Below, in pieces: positions 1 through 9,164 of a stretch of DNA of 15,791 nt. The DNA is from Blastocladiella britannica (Eukaryota > Blastocladiomycota > Blastocladiomycetes > Blastocladiales > Blastocladiaceae). Location of the stretch: NCBI GenBank assembly GCA_025349905.2, contig MU624961.1:1-15791 (forward strand), read 5' to 3'. The position numbers and the translations under genes were made by a program. A model generated the notes under the pieces. It searched no databases. It was not told the DNA's origin and saw nothing but the letters and a program-made list of their open reading frames with translations. The first letter of the stretch is position 1, and every line of letters starts with the position of its first letter.

Positions 1-15
1 AAAAAAAAAAAAAAA
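1..15. repeat. poly(A) tract at the left edge
   Basis: The window opens with 15 consecutive A. On the minus strand this is a T run about 80 bp beyond the stop codon of the EH/SH3 gene. It may be a downstream transcript-end element or a simple homopolymer. The window edge cuts it, so its true length is unknown. Confidence 0.8.
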
Positions 16-94
16 GAATAAGGAAATGGCAAGCGTGCACCAGCGAAAAGCAAGCGAAAATGAAGGGGGATGGTGAATGAACTAATATGATTGT

Positions 95-3000
95 TCACAT
101 ACGTTCGACATAGTTGGCAGGCACAAGCCCGCGCTCACCATTGACCCCAACGAGCCACCAATCGGGATCCGTCGCATCGTCGAGAATGTCAACGTGGACA
201 TCGGCGTTCACCGTCAGCTCGTCGCTTGCAGTGGCAGTGTAGTCGTAGAGCATCATTCCGCGTGCGCTGGCGGCAGTGTCGGCGGCGGCAGACTCCTTCT
301 GGGCCCCCTGCTTGATGTAGGACATGGGGAACCAGCCTTCGATCGTGGACCCAGCCTTGCGACCGCGACCCCACTCGTCGTCCACCTCCAGAACCTCGAT
401 TCGGTCAAACTCGGCCAGATCCATCTCCTCGGCGTTGGTAGCCTCGTACGCGTACTGCGCGGTGGCCATGTACAGCACCGACGGTGACGGCGCGGCCGAT
501 GCGAACGGCGACGGCGCGGCGGCGGCGGCGGCAGCAAAGGGGTCTGCTGGCGCGGGTGTTGGTTCCGCAAACGGAGAAGTCGGCTCTCCAAACGGGTTGA
601 ACGGGGACGACGACGGTGACGGCGAAGGGGCCGCCTGGGAGGCCGGAACAGCGAAAGGGTTGTCAAACACGCGCGGGGATGAAGGAGTGGCCGCTGCTTT
701 CACCGGCGAGGGAGAGCGCGGTTTCGGTGGAGTGGCCGCAGCGGCTTGCGCAACCTTGATTGGTGGCAGCGCTGTGGGAGCTGCGAATTGGCCCAAACCT
801 GAAGGAACAGGCGGCGGGGGCGGCGCAAATGGGTCAGCGGCAAACGTATCGGTGGCGGTCGCCACTGCAGAACCCGAGGAGAGCCAGTCGGTCGACATGC
901 GGCGTTGAGCAGCGTCTGGGGGAGAAACGGTCGACTTTTGGTCATGTGGAGGAGCGATCACGCCGGGGAAAATGGACGACAGGGCCGCAGCGCGGTCGCT
1001 GATGGACTTGTGAGTGACATCGTCCTTGGCCGGTGCTGGCGGGGATGCGGCACTCGGACGCGCAGCTTGCTGCTCAAAGGGCGATGCAAACGGAGAAGGA
1101 GCCGAGGGTTGCGACATTGCTACAGCAGCAGCGGCAGCACCAAATGGGTTCCCAGCCGTGTATCGCTGCGAGTCACTGATAAGCTGCGAATTTTGCTGCT
1201 CTCGTTGTTGCGGCGGCGGCGGTGGCGGCAGTGTTGACGCCTCAGTTACCTTGCGGAGACGCTCCCGAAGCGCATCAAAAGCTTCGCGATCACGAACTGG
1301 CTCAGGCGCGGCCGGTGTCGTCGCCGACTCTGCATACTCGCTGGGGAGCTGCACTGGCCGGAGGAGGTCGTCCAAGAGCTTGACCTGGACCTGAAACTCT
1401 GCCAGAAGGGCCTGGGCAGCAGCCGGGTCCACGACCGACTTGAGCTTGCCCTCCAGTTCCCGGAGCGCGGCATCCAAGCGCGCCTTCTCGGCATCAATGC
1501 GCGCCATGGCCTCGGTCTGCGCTGGCGTGAGCGCCGCGGGCGTAGGCGCAGTCGACGAAGGGCCCATATTGAGCGCGGCCATACGCTGGGCCAGCATCTC
1601 TGCCGCCTTTTGCCGGCGCCGCTCGTCCTCGGAGACAATGGTGCTGGTGGACCCGCTCGACGACCCAAGCAGCGAGCTGAGGTTGATGGCCGTCTTTTCC
1701 GGGATGGGCGGGTACTTGTACTTTTTCAAGTCGCGCAGTTTGAACAGCTTGAGCTGCACCTCGTTGAACTTGCGCTTGGACTCGAGAATCTGGTCAACAA
1801 TCGGGCGGAGCGCGCCAGCGGAAGCCGAATCGGTGCTCGAAATCGCAACCCCCGAGCGAAGCCGGTCGTCAAACTGGGCCTTGAGCGCCCGAAGCACCTT
1901 TTGAAGCTCGGCAATCTGCCCGTGCAACTCCCGAACACGTGCGGGGTCCTCGAGCTTGCCCTGGGCGATGCGGAGCCGCTGGGCTTGCTCACGCTTCAGG
2001 GTCAACAGCTCGCGCGCTTGGTCAATCTGGCGTTGGAGGTCAACAGCGCGCTCCTTGGCGACTGGGTCCGTCGGCGGCGTTTGGGTGGACGAAGGGTCGC
2101 CGCCTGCTCCACGACGGCGGTGCTTGGAAACATAGCCCGTGCCGGCCACTTCGCCCGAGCCCGGCGCGGTGGCCGAAATGCCGGCACCAGAGGACACAGC
2201 ACCGCCGCGGGCCCACGACGGCGCGCTGGCAGCAGCCATCTTCTCGCTCAGCATCTGCTGCATGAGCTTGTCCTTCATGAACGAGACGCTCATGTCGAGG
2301 TCCTTGTGCGACGCTGGGATCAACTCCTCGGGCAGCTTGGTCGGCAGGTCGACGTTGTTGAGCTTCTTGTAAATCAAGTGCATGGCGATCGCAAACTCGT
2401 CGCTGTTGAGCTTTCCCGCGTTGTGGATATCGGCAAGAGACCAGATATGCTGCATGATGTTTTGCGGGAGCCCTGAGGTGGAGAAAATGTCGCGGCACTG
2501 CTCGCCCGAGAGGTACCCGACGCTTGCAGAGTCCCACGACTTGAACAGCGACGCGTATTTCACGCGCTCATCGTGCGTGATGGTCCATGTGGTGCCCACG
2601 GCGCCGCCAACCGGGAGAGAGGATATGATCCCGGGAACAGACATGGCGCTCAGGCCCAGCGAGCCAGCGGAATTGACGCGCGACGTGGACGCGAGGTGCT
2701 GTAACGATCCGAGCGACGTGGATTGCGGTAAACCACTGCCTCCGCCCATCATGGCGGCCGCCATACCAGGCGGAATGGCAGGCATCGCGGGCGCCATGGA
2801 CACCTCGTACGAGGCGGGGTTGATGGGCCGCTGGGACACGGACGTGAAGCCGGTTTGCTGCGCCGAGAGCGGGCCAGTGACCGAGGCGACCGAGGGCGTG
2901 GACGAGCTAAAGCCCAGCTGGATGTTGAGCGAAAAGACTTCGTTCTGGATCCGGACCGGCAGCTCGGCCGGGACCACGCTGACGTTGGCCATGGCGTGCT

Positions 3001-3330
3001 TTGCCAGGGACAGGGCCAGGAGGAACTCGGCAAAGGTCAGCGCGCCACACTTGGACATGTCGGCCAGCGACCAGATCTGGCCGAGGACGGGCGCCGGGAG
3101 GCCGGACTTGATGAGGACCGTGCGGACCTCTTGGCCTGTTATTATTTTTTATTGTATTGTCAGGCTCTGTGGGTACGTGGCACCAAGAACGAAAGAAAAG
3201 AATGGTACGAACCAGAGGCGCGCTTTCGGAAATCGGCCTGGGCGCTCGGCAGCGCGAGAAATTGCGTAGAATAGGTGGCCATCTCGGCCGTCGTCACAAA
3301 GGATGGCGGTGCCGGAAACGGGCTCGACAT
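95..3330 (-). CDS. EH-EH-coiled coil-SH3-SH3 endocytic scaffold (intersectin/Eps15/Pan1 family)
   Basis: Two exons: 3330-3213 and 3135-95, with a 77-nt intron (3136-3212, GTTCGT...AACAG, phase 1). The product is 1052 aa. EH domain 1 (about residues 16-100) spans the intron; the second exon restores its conserved KSGLP and QIWSLAD motifs. EH domain 2 (about 225-320) has TSGLP, HIWSLAD and EFAIAMHLI. Both EF-like loops keep the first Asp, the Gly and the last Glu but lack the middle acidic residues. Heptad-like coiled coil lies at about 397-475, with further charged helices at 540-640. A Pro/Ala/Ser-rich region carries NPF motifs (about 702, 865, 886) and DPF motifs (807, 904), known ligands of EH domains and of AP-2. 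Two SH3 domains end the protein (about 928-982 and 998-1052; ALYDY-like LYDYTA, WW, and GLVPANYV). The expected role is a clathrin endocytosis scaffold linking cargo coat to actin assembly. ATG 3330 has A at -3; a second in-frame ATG lies at codon 17. Confidence 0.92.
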
Positions 3331-3348
3331 TTTAGCGTTAATGTTATA

Positions 3349-4829
3349 TTATATTTTTGAAGGAAAAACAACACTCACCATGTCATCGTCCTCGACCTCA
3401 CAGTCGCCAATCATGCTCTCCTCGTCAAGGGTTTCGTCGTCAGGGTTCTTGAGCCGGGCCCGACCCCGATCCAGCTCAAACTTGCTGCAGAATGTATCCA
3501 AGAGCATGCCGACCGTCTTGTCGCGCGCAACACGCACCTTGAGCGCATGCTTATTGGCGTCTTGGAGTTGAATGCGAATGGCGGGAGCAGCAGATCCCGA
3601 CGCTGTAGTGGACGTAGTTGGTGGTGGCGGCGGCGGGCCCGACTTGGCAGCTGCGCTTTCTTCTGCGGCAGGCTCCGGCGAGGCTCTCGCCGATGACTGT
3701 TGACTCGCGGCGAGGATACGCTGCTGGCTCTGGGACGCGGCAGTTGCGGCGGCGGCCTTGTCGCGCTTGATCCGCTTGCGAAACTTTTCCAGGGTCGCTC
3801 GATCGGGGAACCCATGGAGCGTACGGAAGAGCTCGAACTTGAGTAACTGCGGGGTCGCCGTGCGCATGATGGGCGCGCCCTGCGACGTGGCAACCACCAC
3901 TTTGGTCGGTGGGGCATGCAACCCGGTGGCAGCGACTTGAAAGACGTTCGAGAAATCGTCCGTGTCCATCATGGTCACCATTTCCTTACCAAAATGCGCC
4001 AGATCCTTGCCAAAGAGCACAAGCTCGACCTTGATCTTGCGCGCCTCGGTGACTTCGACGAGATCCGAACTGGAGCGTGTCGTTGTTGGTGCCGTAGCTG
4101 GCGGCATTGTTTCTTGCAAGCGTGTCTGGATGATCACGGGAGAGGCAGCGGGCGCTGAAACTGGGTTGGACAGCGTCGGCTTACGGTCCTGGACAGGACT
4201 AACCAGCGATTTCGGCGGAGCGGCATCGTCACTTTTTTTAATTGTATGTGGTGAGCTTCTTTCGGACAAAGGAGGAGCGATCCAAAACAAAGTAACGCGA
4301 ACTCTTCAGTCAGGTCAATCTGGGTCACGATTTTCTCGCCCATATAAATAGCCATGACGGGTACCGTGCCCGAGAGAGTCATGTCGTCCACAAGAGAGCT
4401 GTGCCGATTGCTCAGGTCAAAGAGATCCTCTTTGTCGTCGCCAGGGACAGAACTTCTAGCAGCAGTAATGGAGGAAACAACAGGCGCAGAGGTTGGGGTA
4501 AAGCTCGTAGGCGGTGGTGGCCTTCGCGAGAGCAAGGGGCGGCGGTTACGGGGCCGGCGGGTAGGACCATCCGCTGCGGGTGTAGCAGGGGTATTTGCTG
4601 CTGCTGCTGCCGGTGAGGGTGATCCAGTAACGAGAGCGGTGCCTGTGGCAGACCCCGCGCTCCCACCAAAGTCGCTGGGACCAGGACCAAAGAGAGCCAT
4701 GGCCGCTTCCTCGGCGGTGCTGTACAGCGATTCCACACGCAGGTCTTCCAGATCCAAGCGCGGGCGTTTCGACGGGGCCGAGCTGGCGACCTCCTCGTCG
4801 CTGCTGTCCAGGACAAATACCTGGGACAT
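3349..4829 (-). CDS. Rad60/NIP45-type protein with two SUMO-like domains
   Basis: Two exons: 4829-4303 and 4231-3349, with a 71-nt intron (4232-4302, GTTCGC...AAAAAAAG, phase 2). The product is 469 aa. The N terminus carries a SUMO-interacting motif, VFVLDSSDEE (residues 4-13), followed by a basic patch, SKRPR. A second SIM-like stretch, QIDLTEDDD (170-178), is completed only by splicing. SUMO-like domain 1 lies at about 241-318 and contains TATPQLLKF, as in the NIP45 family (TATPRTLKL in human). SUMO-like domain 2 lies at about 393-465 and ends in EVEDDDMVSVVF just before the stop. There is no diglycine, so it cannot be conjugated, as is known for this family. Family members (fission yeast Rad60, budding yeast Esc2, animal NFATC2IP) act with SUMO ligases and the Smc5/6 complex in genome stability. 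Low-complexity linkers rich in Ala, Pro and Ser separate the domains. The 3' end is 18 bp from the next gene's ATG. Confidence 0.88.
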
Positions 4830-4946
4830 TGATTATTTTGCTTCTCGAGAAATGTGCCAGTCAAGAGCGGAATACGAGGCGAGTCAAGAGAGAGAAAAAA
4901 TTTGAAGAGCGCGTCTTTGGCCATCAATCAACACAAAAATTCATTC
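4830..4946. promoter_or_regulatory. Divergent intergenic region (Rad60-like / SNRNP40)
   Basis: These 117 bp lie between two start codons that point away from each other, so the region must hold both promoters and 5' leaders. It is purine-rich toward SNRNP40 (AGAGAGAGAAAAAA) and has AATCAATCAACACAAAAA just before that start. I see no clear TATA box. Its role is inferred from position. Confidence 0.6.
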
Positions 4947-6042
4947 ATGGCCCTCACGCTCTCGTCCCCGGCTCTGCTCTCTGGCGGCGCGCTCGTCCGC
5001 ACGACCCCATCAGGCCCAAAGCGCACCTCGTCGCTACCACACCCCATTTTGAAGCTCGATGGTCATGCCGGACCCGTCAATGCTTTGGCTTACTCTCCAT
5101 CAGGCAACCACCTCGCGTCGGCCTCGACCGATCGCTCCGTGTGTACGTTCCTGACGGTCCTGACTTTAACACAAACCAATACGCACTCACACAGAAAATA
5201 ATTACAATGTAAAAAAAGTCCTCTGGGACACGCGCAGCGAATACTCCAACTGGGCAGCCCTCACGGGGCACAAGAACGCGATTCTGGACCTGGTGTGGGA
5301 CCCTCTAGCCAACGACACGCTGTTGTACACGGCGTCGGCCGACTGGACCGCAGCGCAGTTTGACACCACCACCGGCACGCGCGTACGCTCGTTCCGCGGC
5401 CACGACGGCGTGGTGGGCCAGATCGTCATGCCGCGACGTGCACCGTCTCAGGTGCTCTTGACCGGATCGGACGACACGTACGTGCTGGTGTGGGACCCTC
5501 GGACCAAATGGTCGCAGGACTCGCTCGAAACAGGGCTCCCAGTGACGGCGCTTTCCGCGTCCGAGACGGGCGACATGGTCTTTACGGCCTCTGTCGACGG
5601 CGTGGTGAAGGCGTACGATGTGCGGTCCAAGAAGGTGCTCTTTTCGCTCGAGGGGCACGCGGACACGGTTCTCGGGCTGGCCCTCTCACCAGACGGCACG
5701 TCCCTCTTGTCGTCGTCGGCGGATGGGACAGTGCGGATCTGGGATATTCGGCCATTTTCTGCGACACCCGGCCGTCAGGTCGCGGCAATGGAAGGGACGA
5801 TCCCTGGACCGCATTCTTACCAGCACACGGTCCCAGCGTGGTCTCCCAACGGGCAGCAGGTCGTTTGCGCTTCGCCAGGGGACGCGGCGGTGGTGATCTG
5901 GGATGCGGCCACGCGTGCCATCAAGTACCGGTTGCCGGGGCACAAGGGCAGCGCATGTGCAGTGGCATGGCACCCCGAAGAGCCGGTCGTGGCCTCGGGC
6001 GGGGCCGACAAGAGCGTGTTTGTCGGCGAACTCGATTTCTGA
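4947..6042 (+). CDS. SNRNP40: U5 snRNP 40 kDa WD40 protein
   Basis: Two exons: 4947-5142 and 5219-6042, with a 76-nt intron (5143-5218, GTACGT...AAAAAAAG, phase 1). The product is 339 aa, close to the usual family length. The intron falls inside the first WD repeat; splicing joins DRSV to FLWDT and so restores the motif. Seven WD40 blades follow, with clear GH...WD spacing: GHAGPVNALAYSP, GHKNAILDLVW, GHDGVVGQIVM, TGSDDTYVLVWD, GHADTVLGLALSPDG, DGTVRIWDIRPF and PGHKGSACAVAWHPEEP. The C terminus ADKSVFVGELDF matches the human ending SDKRLYMGEIQ. This protein binds Prp8 in the U5 snRNP and takes part in pre-mRNA splicing in the nucleus. ATG 4947 is the first in-frame ATG in this exon. It lies 54 bp upstream of ARPC2 on the same strand. 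Confidence 0.95.
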
Positions 6043-6096
6043 ATGCAACCGCTCTCTCCTTCACTTGGCGCGCCACAACTTCAACCAAACGAAAAA

Positions 6097-7268
6097 ATGA
6101 TTCTTCTCGACAGTCACCACGGCATTCTCCTCGAGACTCTGCAAAACCGGCTCGAGAGGTTCGTTGCGCGCATTGTTATTCATATGGAGAGGGCCTGTTT
6201 CCTCGCTGCGACCAACAGCACCAATACATCAATATATTGATTTGGCCAAGACTCAAAAAAAATATCAAATTAAATCAACAGCGATCATTCCGACTCGCTC
6301 TCGGTCCGCATCGCCGACTTTGATGGCGCCGCGTACCAGGTGGGTACCGTGGCTGATGCCAAGCACTGCCTGACCGTGTCGCTGTCGCTGCGGTGCTACC
6401 CCGACCTGCTCCAGTATGGCGCCACGGACGTCCTGCGCACCGTCTTTGGCAGCTGGCTGCAGGCGCAGCCCGAGCAGGGGTACGATGTAACGCTTCTGTT
6501 GGACATGCCGGCGATTGCCGCCGATCCGGACGCGGTGCAGCGGCTGCTCACGGACGTGCCGCTGCTCAAGCGCCACGCCATGGCCGCGCCGTTCCTGACG
6601 GCGTTTGCCGCCCAGGCTAACAAGGAGACGTCGCCCATTGCCACCATTCGGTTCCGCGAGGGCGAGGCCATTTTTATCCAGGCACTGCCCGATCGCGTCA
6701 CCGTGTTCTTTGCCACCCAGTTCAAGGAGGAGACCGATCGGATCTTTGCCAAGGTGTTTTTGCAAGAGTTTGCCGACGCTCGCCGCTTGCCGACGTGCAT
6801 GAACGCGCCATCGGTGCTGTACACGCCCCGGGACCCTCCTCTCGAGCTCCGCAGCGTCCCAGACGTTCCCCAAGGCGACAGCGTCGGCTACGTGACCTTT
6901 GGTATTTACTCTTTTCGTTATTTTGGATGCCATCGCCGGTTCCTTTAACCATATATGATGTTATAGTGCTGTTCCCCAAGCACTTTGCCGACCAGGCATC
7001 CAAGGACGCGTCCATTTCTCGCACCCTGCTCTTCCGCGACTACCTCCACTACCACATCAAGTGCTCCAAGGCATACATGCACAGCCGCATGCGTGCCCGC
7101 GTTGACTCGTTCCTCAAGGTGCTGAACCGTGCCAAGCCGGAAGTTGTGTCTGCTGACAAGAAGACTGCGAGGTATGAGTTTTCATGTTTTTTTTTCTTTT
7201 TTTTTTTTTTGGGTCGTTTATTGACTTGATCCATCTCCAGTGGTCGCACTTTTGTCCGTCGTGTTTAA
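6097..7268 (+). CDS. ARPC2: Arp2/3 complex subunit 2 (p34)
   Basis: Four exons: 6097-6158, 6282-6901, 6967-7171 and 7241-7268. Introns are 123, 65 and 69 nt (donors GTTCGT, GTATTT, GTATGA). The product is 304 aa; human ARPC2 is 300. The first residues, [15 protein letters not shown], match the family start. [52 protein letters not shown] (joined across intron 2), [15 protein letters not shown] and [18 protein letters not shown] are all conserved. The last exon is only 28 nt and encodes GRTFVRRV before TAA, matching GKTF in animals. ARPC2 pairs with ARPC4 to form the core of the actin-branching complex and contacts the mother filament. It sits near a predicted endocytic scaffold, but nothing in the sequence shows joint control. 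Confidence 0.97.
7187..7210 (+). repeat. Poly(T) run in ARPC2 intron 3
   Basis: Nine T, one C, then 14 T lie 30 nt before the acceptor CTCCAG at 7240. It probably acts as the polypyrimidine tract, although several other introns here lack one. Confidence 0.8.
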
Positions 7269-7356
7269 TATTGTTATTCTTCATTTTGCTTTCAATGGAA
7301 TTGATTGAACTGCCTCGCCATATTTTCCATGAGGAAGGAAGAAGTGGTGATGTGTA
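7269..7356. terminator. Convergent 3' intergenic region (ARPC2 / IFT52)
   Basis: These 88 AT-rich bp separate two facing stop codons and must contain both 3' ends. No AATAAA is visible on either strand. A short inverted repeat, TTCAAT...ATTGAA with a 7-nt loop, lies near 7291-7309. The role is inferred from position. Confidence 0.45.
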
Positions 7357-9051
7357 TTAAATGGCCGTGGTTCGCTTCCACGCAGCAACTTGCCGAACCA
7401 ACGTATCCAGAACCCGCCGCGCTTGCGGCTGCTGCACCTTGTGCTCCTCTTCACCCTCCCCACCACCGCTCTTTCCATCAATACTCGACATGGAAGTCGT
7501 AGCAGCAGCAGCGGGGGCATACGGTGCAAGGGAGAGAATACTCCCCGCCTCCCGCAAAAAGTACTCGAGGTCGTCGTCGTTGCACTTTGCCGACGTCTGC
7601 GCCAGCCGAGCCAGTGGCGGCGCCAAGTGCGCGTCCAAGTCAAAGAGCTCCAGGGGCGGCGGGGCCAGTTCGCGGAGCATCGGTGGGAATACGGCGGGCG
7701 TCAGTGGCGGTAACGGGGCCTCGAATTGAGGAGCAATCAGCGTCAGCGGCTCGTTCTTGAGCCGGAGTTTGGAGGCGGCATTGAGCGCTTCGGGAACGAG
7801 CGAGAGGTCAAGGCCAAACAGGCTGTGGTCAAAGAGCCGAGAAAAGTCGCGAGGTAGCTCTTCCGTGTCCTGCAAGCATGCACGCGGCTGCGAGGCTAGG
7901 GATAAAGTGCTGGGCAAGTAGTGGTAGTCGGTGATCTGTTGTTGTGGATCAAAATTATGAGATATCAGCTGTTAAAGTGAAAAAAAAGGGAGAATAAACA
8001 AACCTCTGGCTCATTGGCATCAATGGCATTCCAATGGACCTTGTCGGACGTCAGCCAGCTCATAATCACCTGGAAAATACTGGCATTGCCCTCCTTTTCC
8101 ATGTAAGCGTCGGAAAAGATCTCAGTGGACGCAATAGCAGCCAGTTTTCCTTTGCCGTTCTATTAAGCGAGCTCAGTATGTGATCCATTTACTATGGATA
8201 GCGGATTTTAAGACGTACAGGATGCGCGTACACAGCAGCGACAGGACGGCTCACTGGATACGACATTGGGCCGGATCCGAGAATAGGGATCGAGGGCTTT
8301 TGGACGTTCAATGTGGCTCCATATGGAAGCAGAAATGGCAGCCTGCATTACAAATGTTAATAAAGGGGGAACATGGTGAAGTAGGAAAAAGATGAAGGCA
8401 AACCCGTCGGTACTTGTTTGCAGCACACCCTTGATAGGAGGGGGTGCAAAACTGGCCTCCGGTCCGCCAAGCGTGCGAGCGAGGCGGGTGAGTTCACGAT
8501 TCAATACGCCCTGGCTTACCAGCGCCTCTTTGGGGTGGTGATATTTCGTGTGTGCCGATTGGATCACCACATCTGCAAAAAAAAAAAAAAGCACTTTAAG
8601 TATTATACATAGAGTAACAATGGAAAGGCATACCAGCATTGATGGAAATGCCAAGTTCCTCCAGCAAATAGTTGAAATTACAACCCGACGCAGCTTCACC
8701 GCCCTCTCCAGCAAGATACATGATGGATCCGCCAATATCCAAGTACGATTTCAGCGCCGAGAATTCGCCAGACGAGAACTTTTCGCGCGGACCCCAGAAA
8801 ATCACGACCGAGGCCTCAAAGATCCGATTGAGCGTGATTTCGTCCTTGTTGAGCAGGACTTTGAACGTGGACTTGAGTTTTCGCGTCAGCAGCTTAAGAT
8901 TGGACGCCGGGGAATGCGACTCGCGTTTGGCAATGTCAAACAGCACGATGGGCAGTGCTTTAAGTGATCCGGCACCGGAAGAAGCCATTGTGCTCGCGGC
9001 AGTGCCGTGTGCGGACGCCATGGAGCGTCCATTTGTAGCTGTAGAGATCAT
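7357..9051 (-). CDS. IFT52: Intraflagellar transport protein 52 (IFT-B core)
   Basis: Five exons: 9051-8634, 8572-8404, 8342-8219, 8159-8004 and 7935-7357. Introns are 61, 61, 59 and 68 nt (donors GTATGC, GTTTGC, GTACGT, GTTTGT). The product is 481 aa against 437 in human. The N-terminal GIFT domain shows KDEIT, GPREKFSSGEF, LKSYLDIGGS and GEGGEA. After the junctions one reads YHHPKEALVSQGVLNRE, LPFLLPYGATLNVQKP, KGKLAAIAS and FSDAYMEKEGN, all matching family blocks. The C-terminal part has LPRDFSRLFD, LIAPQFEAPLPPLTPAVFPP, PPPLELFDLDAHL and CNDDDLEYFL. Known partners are IFT88 and IFT70 (middle region) and IFT46 (C-terminal domain). The function is anterograde transport and cilium assembly. 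About 35 residues precede the conserved core, with in-frame ATGs at codons 11 and 22 as alternative starts. A Glu- and Gly-rich insert near the C terminus accounts for part of the extra length. Confidence 0.97.
8577..8590 (-). repeat. Poly(T) tract at the IFT52 intron 1 acceptor
   Basis: Fourteen T on the minus strand directly precede GCAG. This is the clearest classical polypyrimidine tract in the window. Confidence 0.8.
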
Positions 9052-9164
9052 TTTTATTTGTTACTTGCTTGACAAAAAGAGGGTGAAGTGATGGGAAATC
9101 GGCGTCCCTCTCTTTCCATTTTGCAAGCTGCGTGTGAAGTTCGAACAACGCATTAAACGGAAAA
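9052..9164. promoter_or_regulatory. Divergent intergenic region (IFT52 / repeat protein)
   Basis: These 113 bp lie between two outward-facing start codons and probably hold two promoters. A pyrimidine-rich stretch, CCCTCTCTTTCC, lies near 9105. GTTCGAAC, near 9140, is a perfect 8-bp palindrome. I do not recognise an RFX X-box, the motif often found in animal ciliary promoters. The role is inferred from position. Confidence 0.55.

Noticed and set aside
1610..2476. Long plus-strand frame of 288 codons opposite the EH/SH3 gene
   Set aside because: It lies antisense to a well-supported exon, has no recognisable domain, and is expected from the strong GC3 bias of the real gene.
3331..3380. Fusion of the Rad60-like and EH/SH3 genes by splicing from GTGAGT
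   Set aside because: The nearest AG after the gap (in TCGAG near 3323) gives the wrong phase, and the Rad60-like domain ends naturally at the TAA.
4852..4905. Small upstream frame of 17 codons before SNRNP40
   Set aside because: It would matter only if transcription starts before 4852, which is unknown. It has no sign of selection and is out of frame with the main start.
7936..7990. Alternative acceptor TTTAACAG in IFT52 intron 4
   Set aside because: Using it adds a stop codon within a few residues. The later AACAACAG joins EPE to ITDYHYLP, as expected for the family.
9138..9147. GTTCGAAC resembling a tRNA B box
   Set aside because: No A box or foldable acceptor stem lies at the right distance upstream; it is only a short palindrome in a promoter region.
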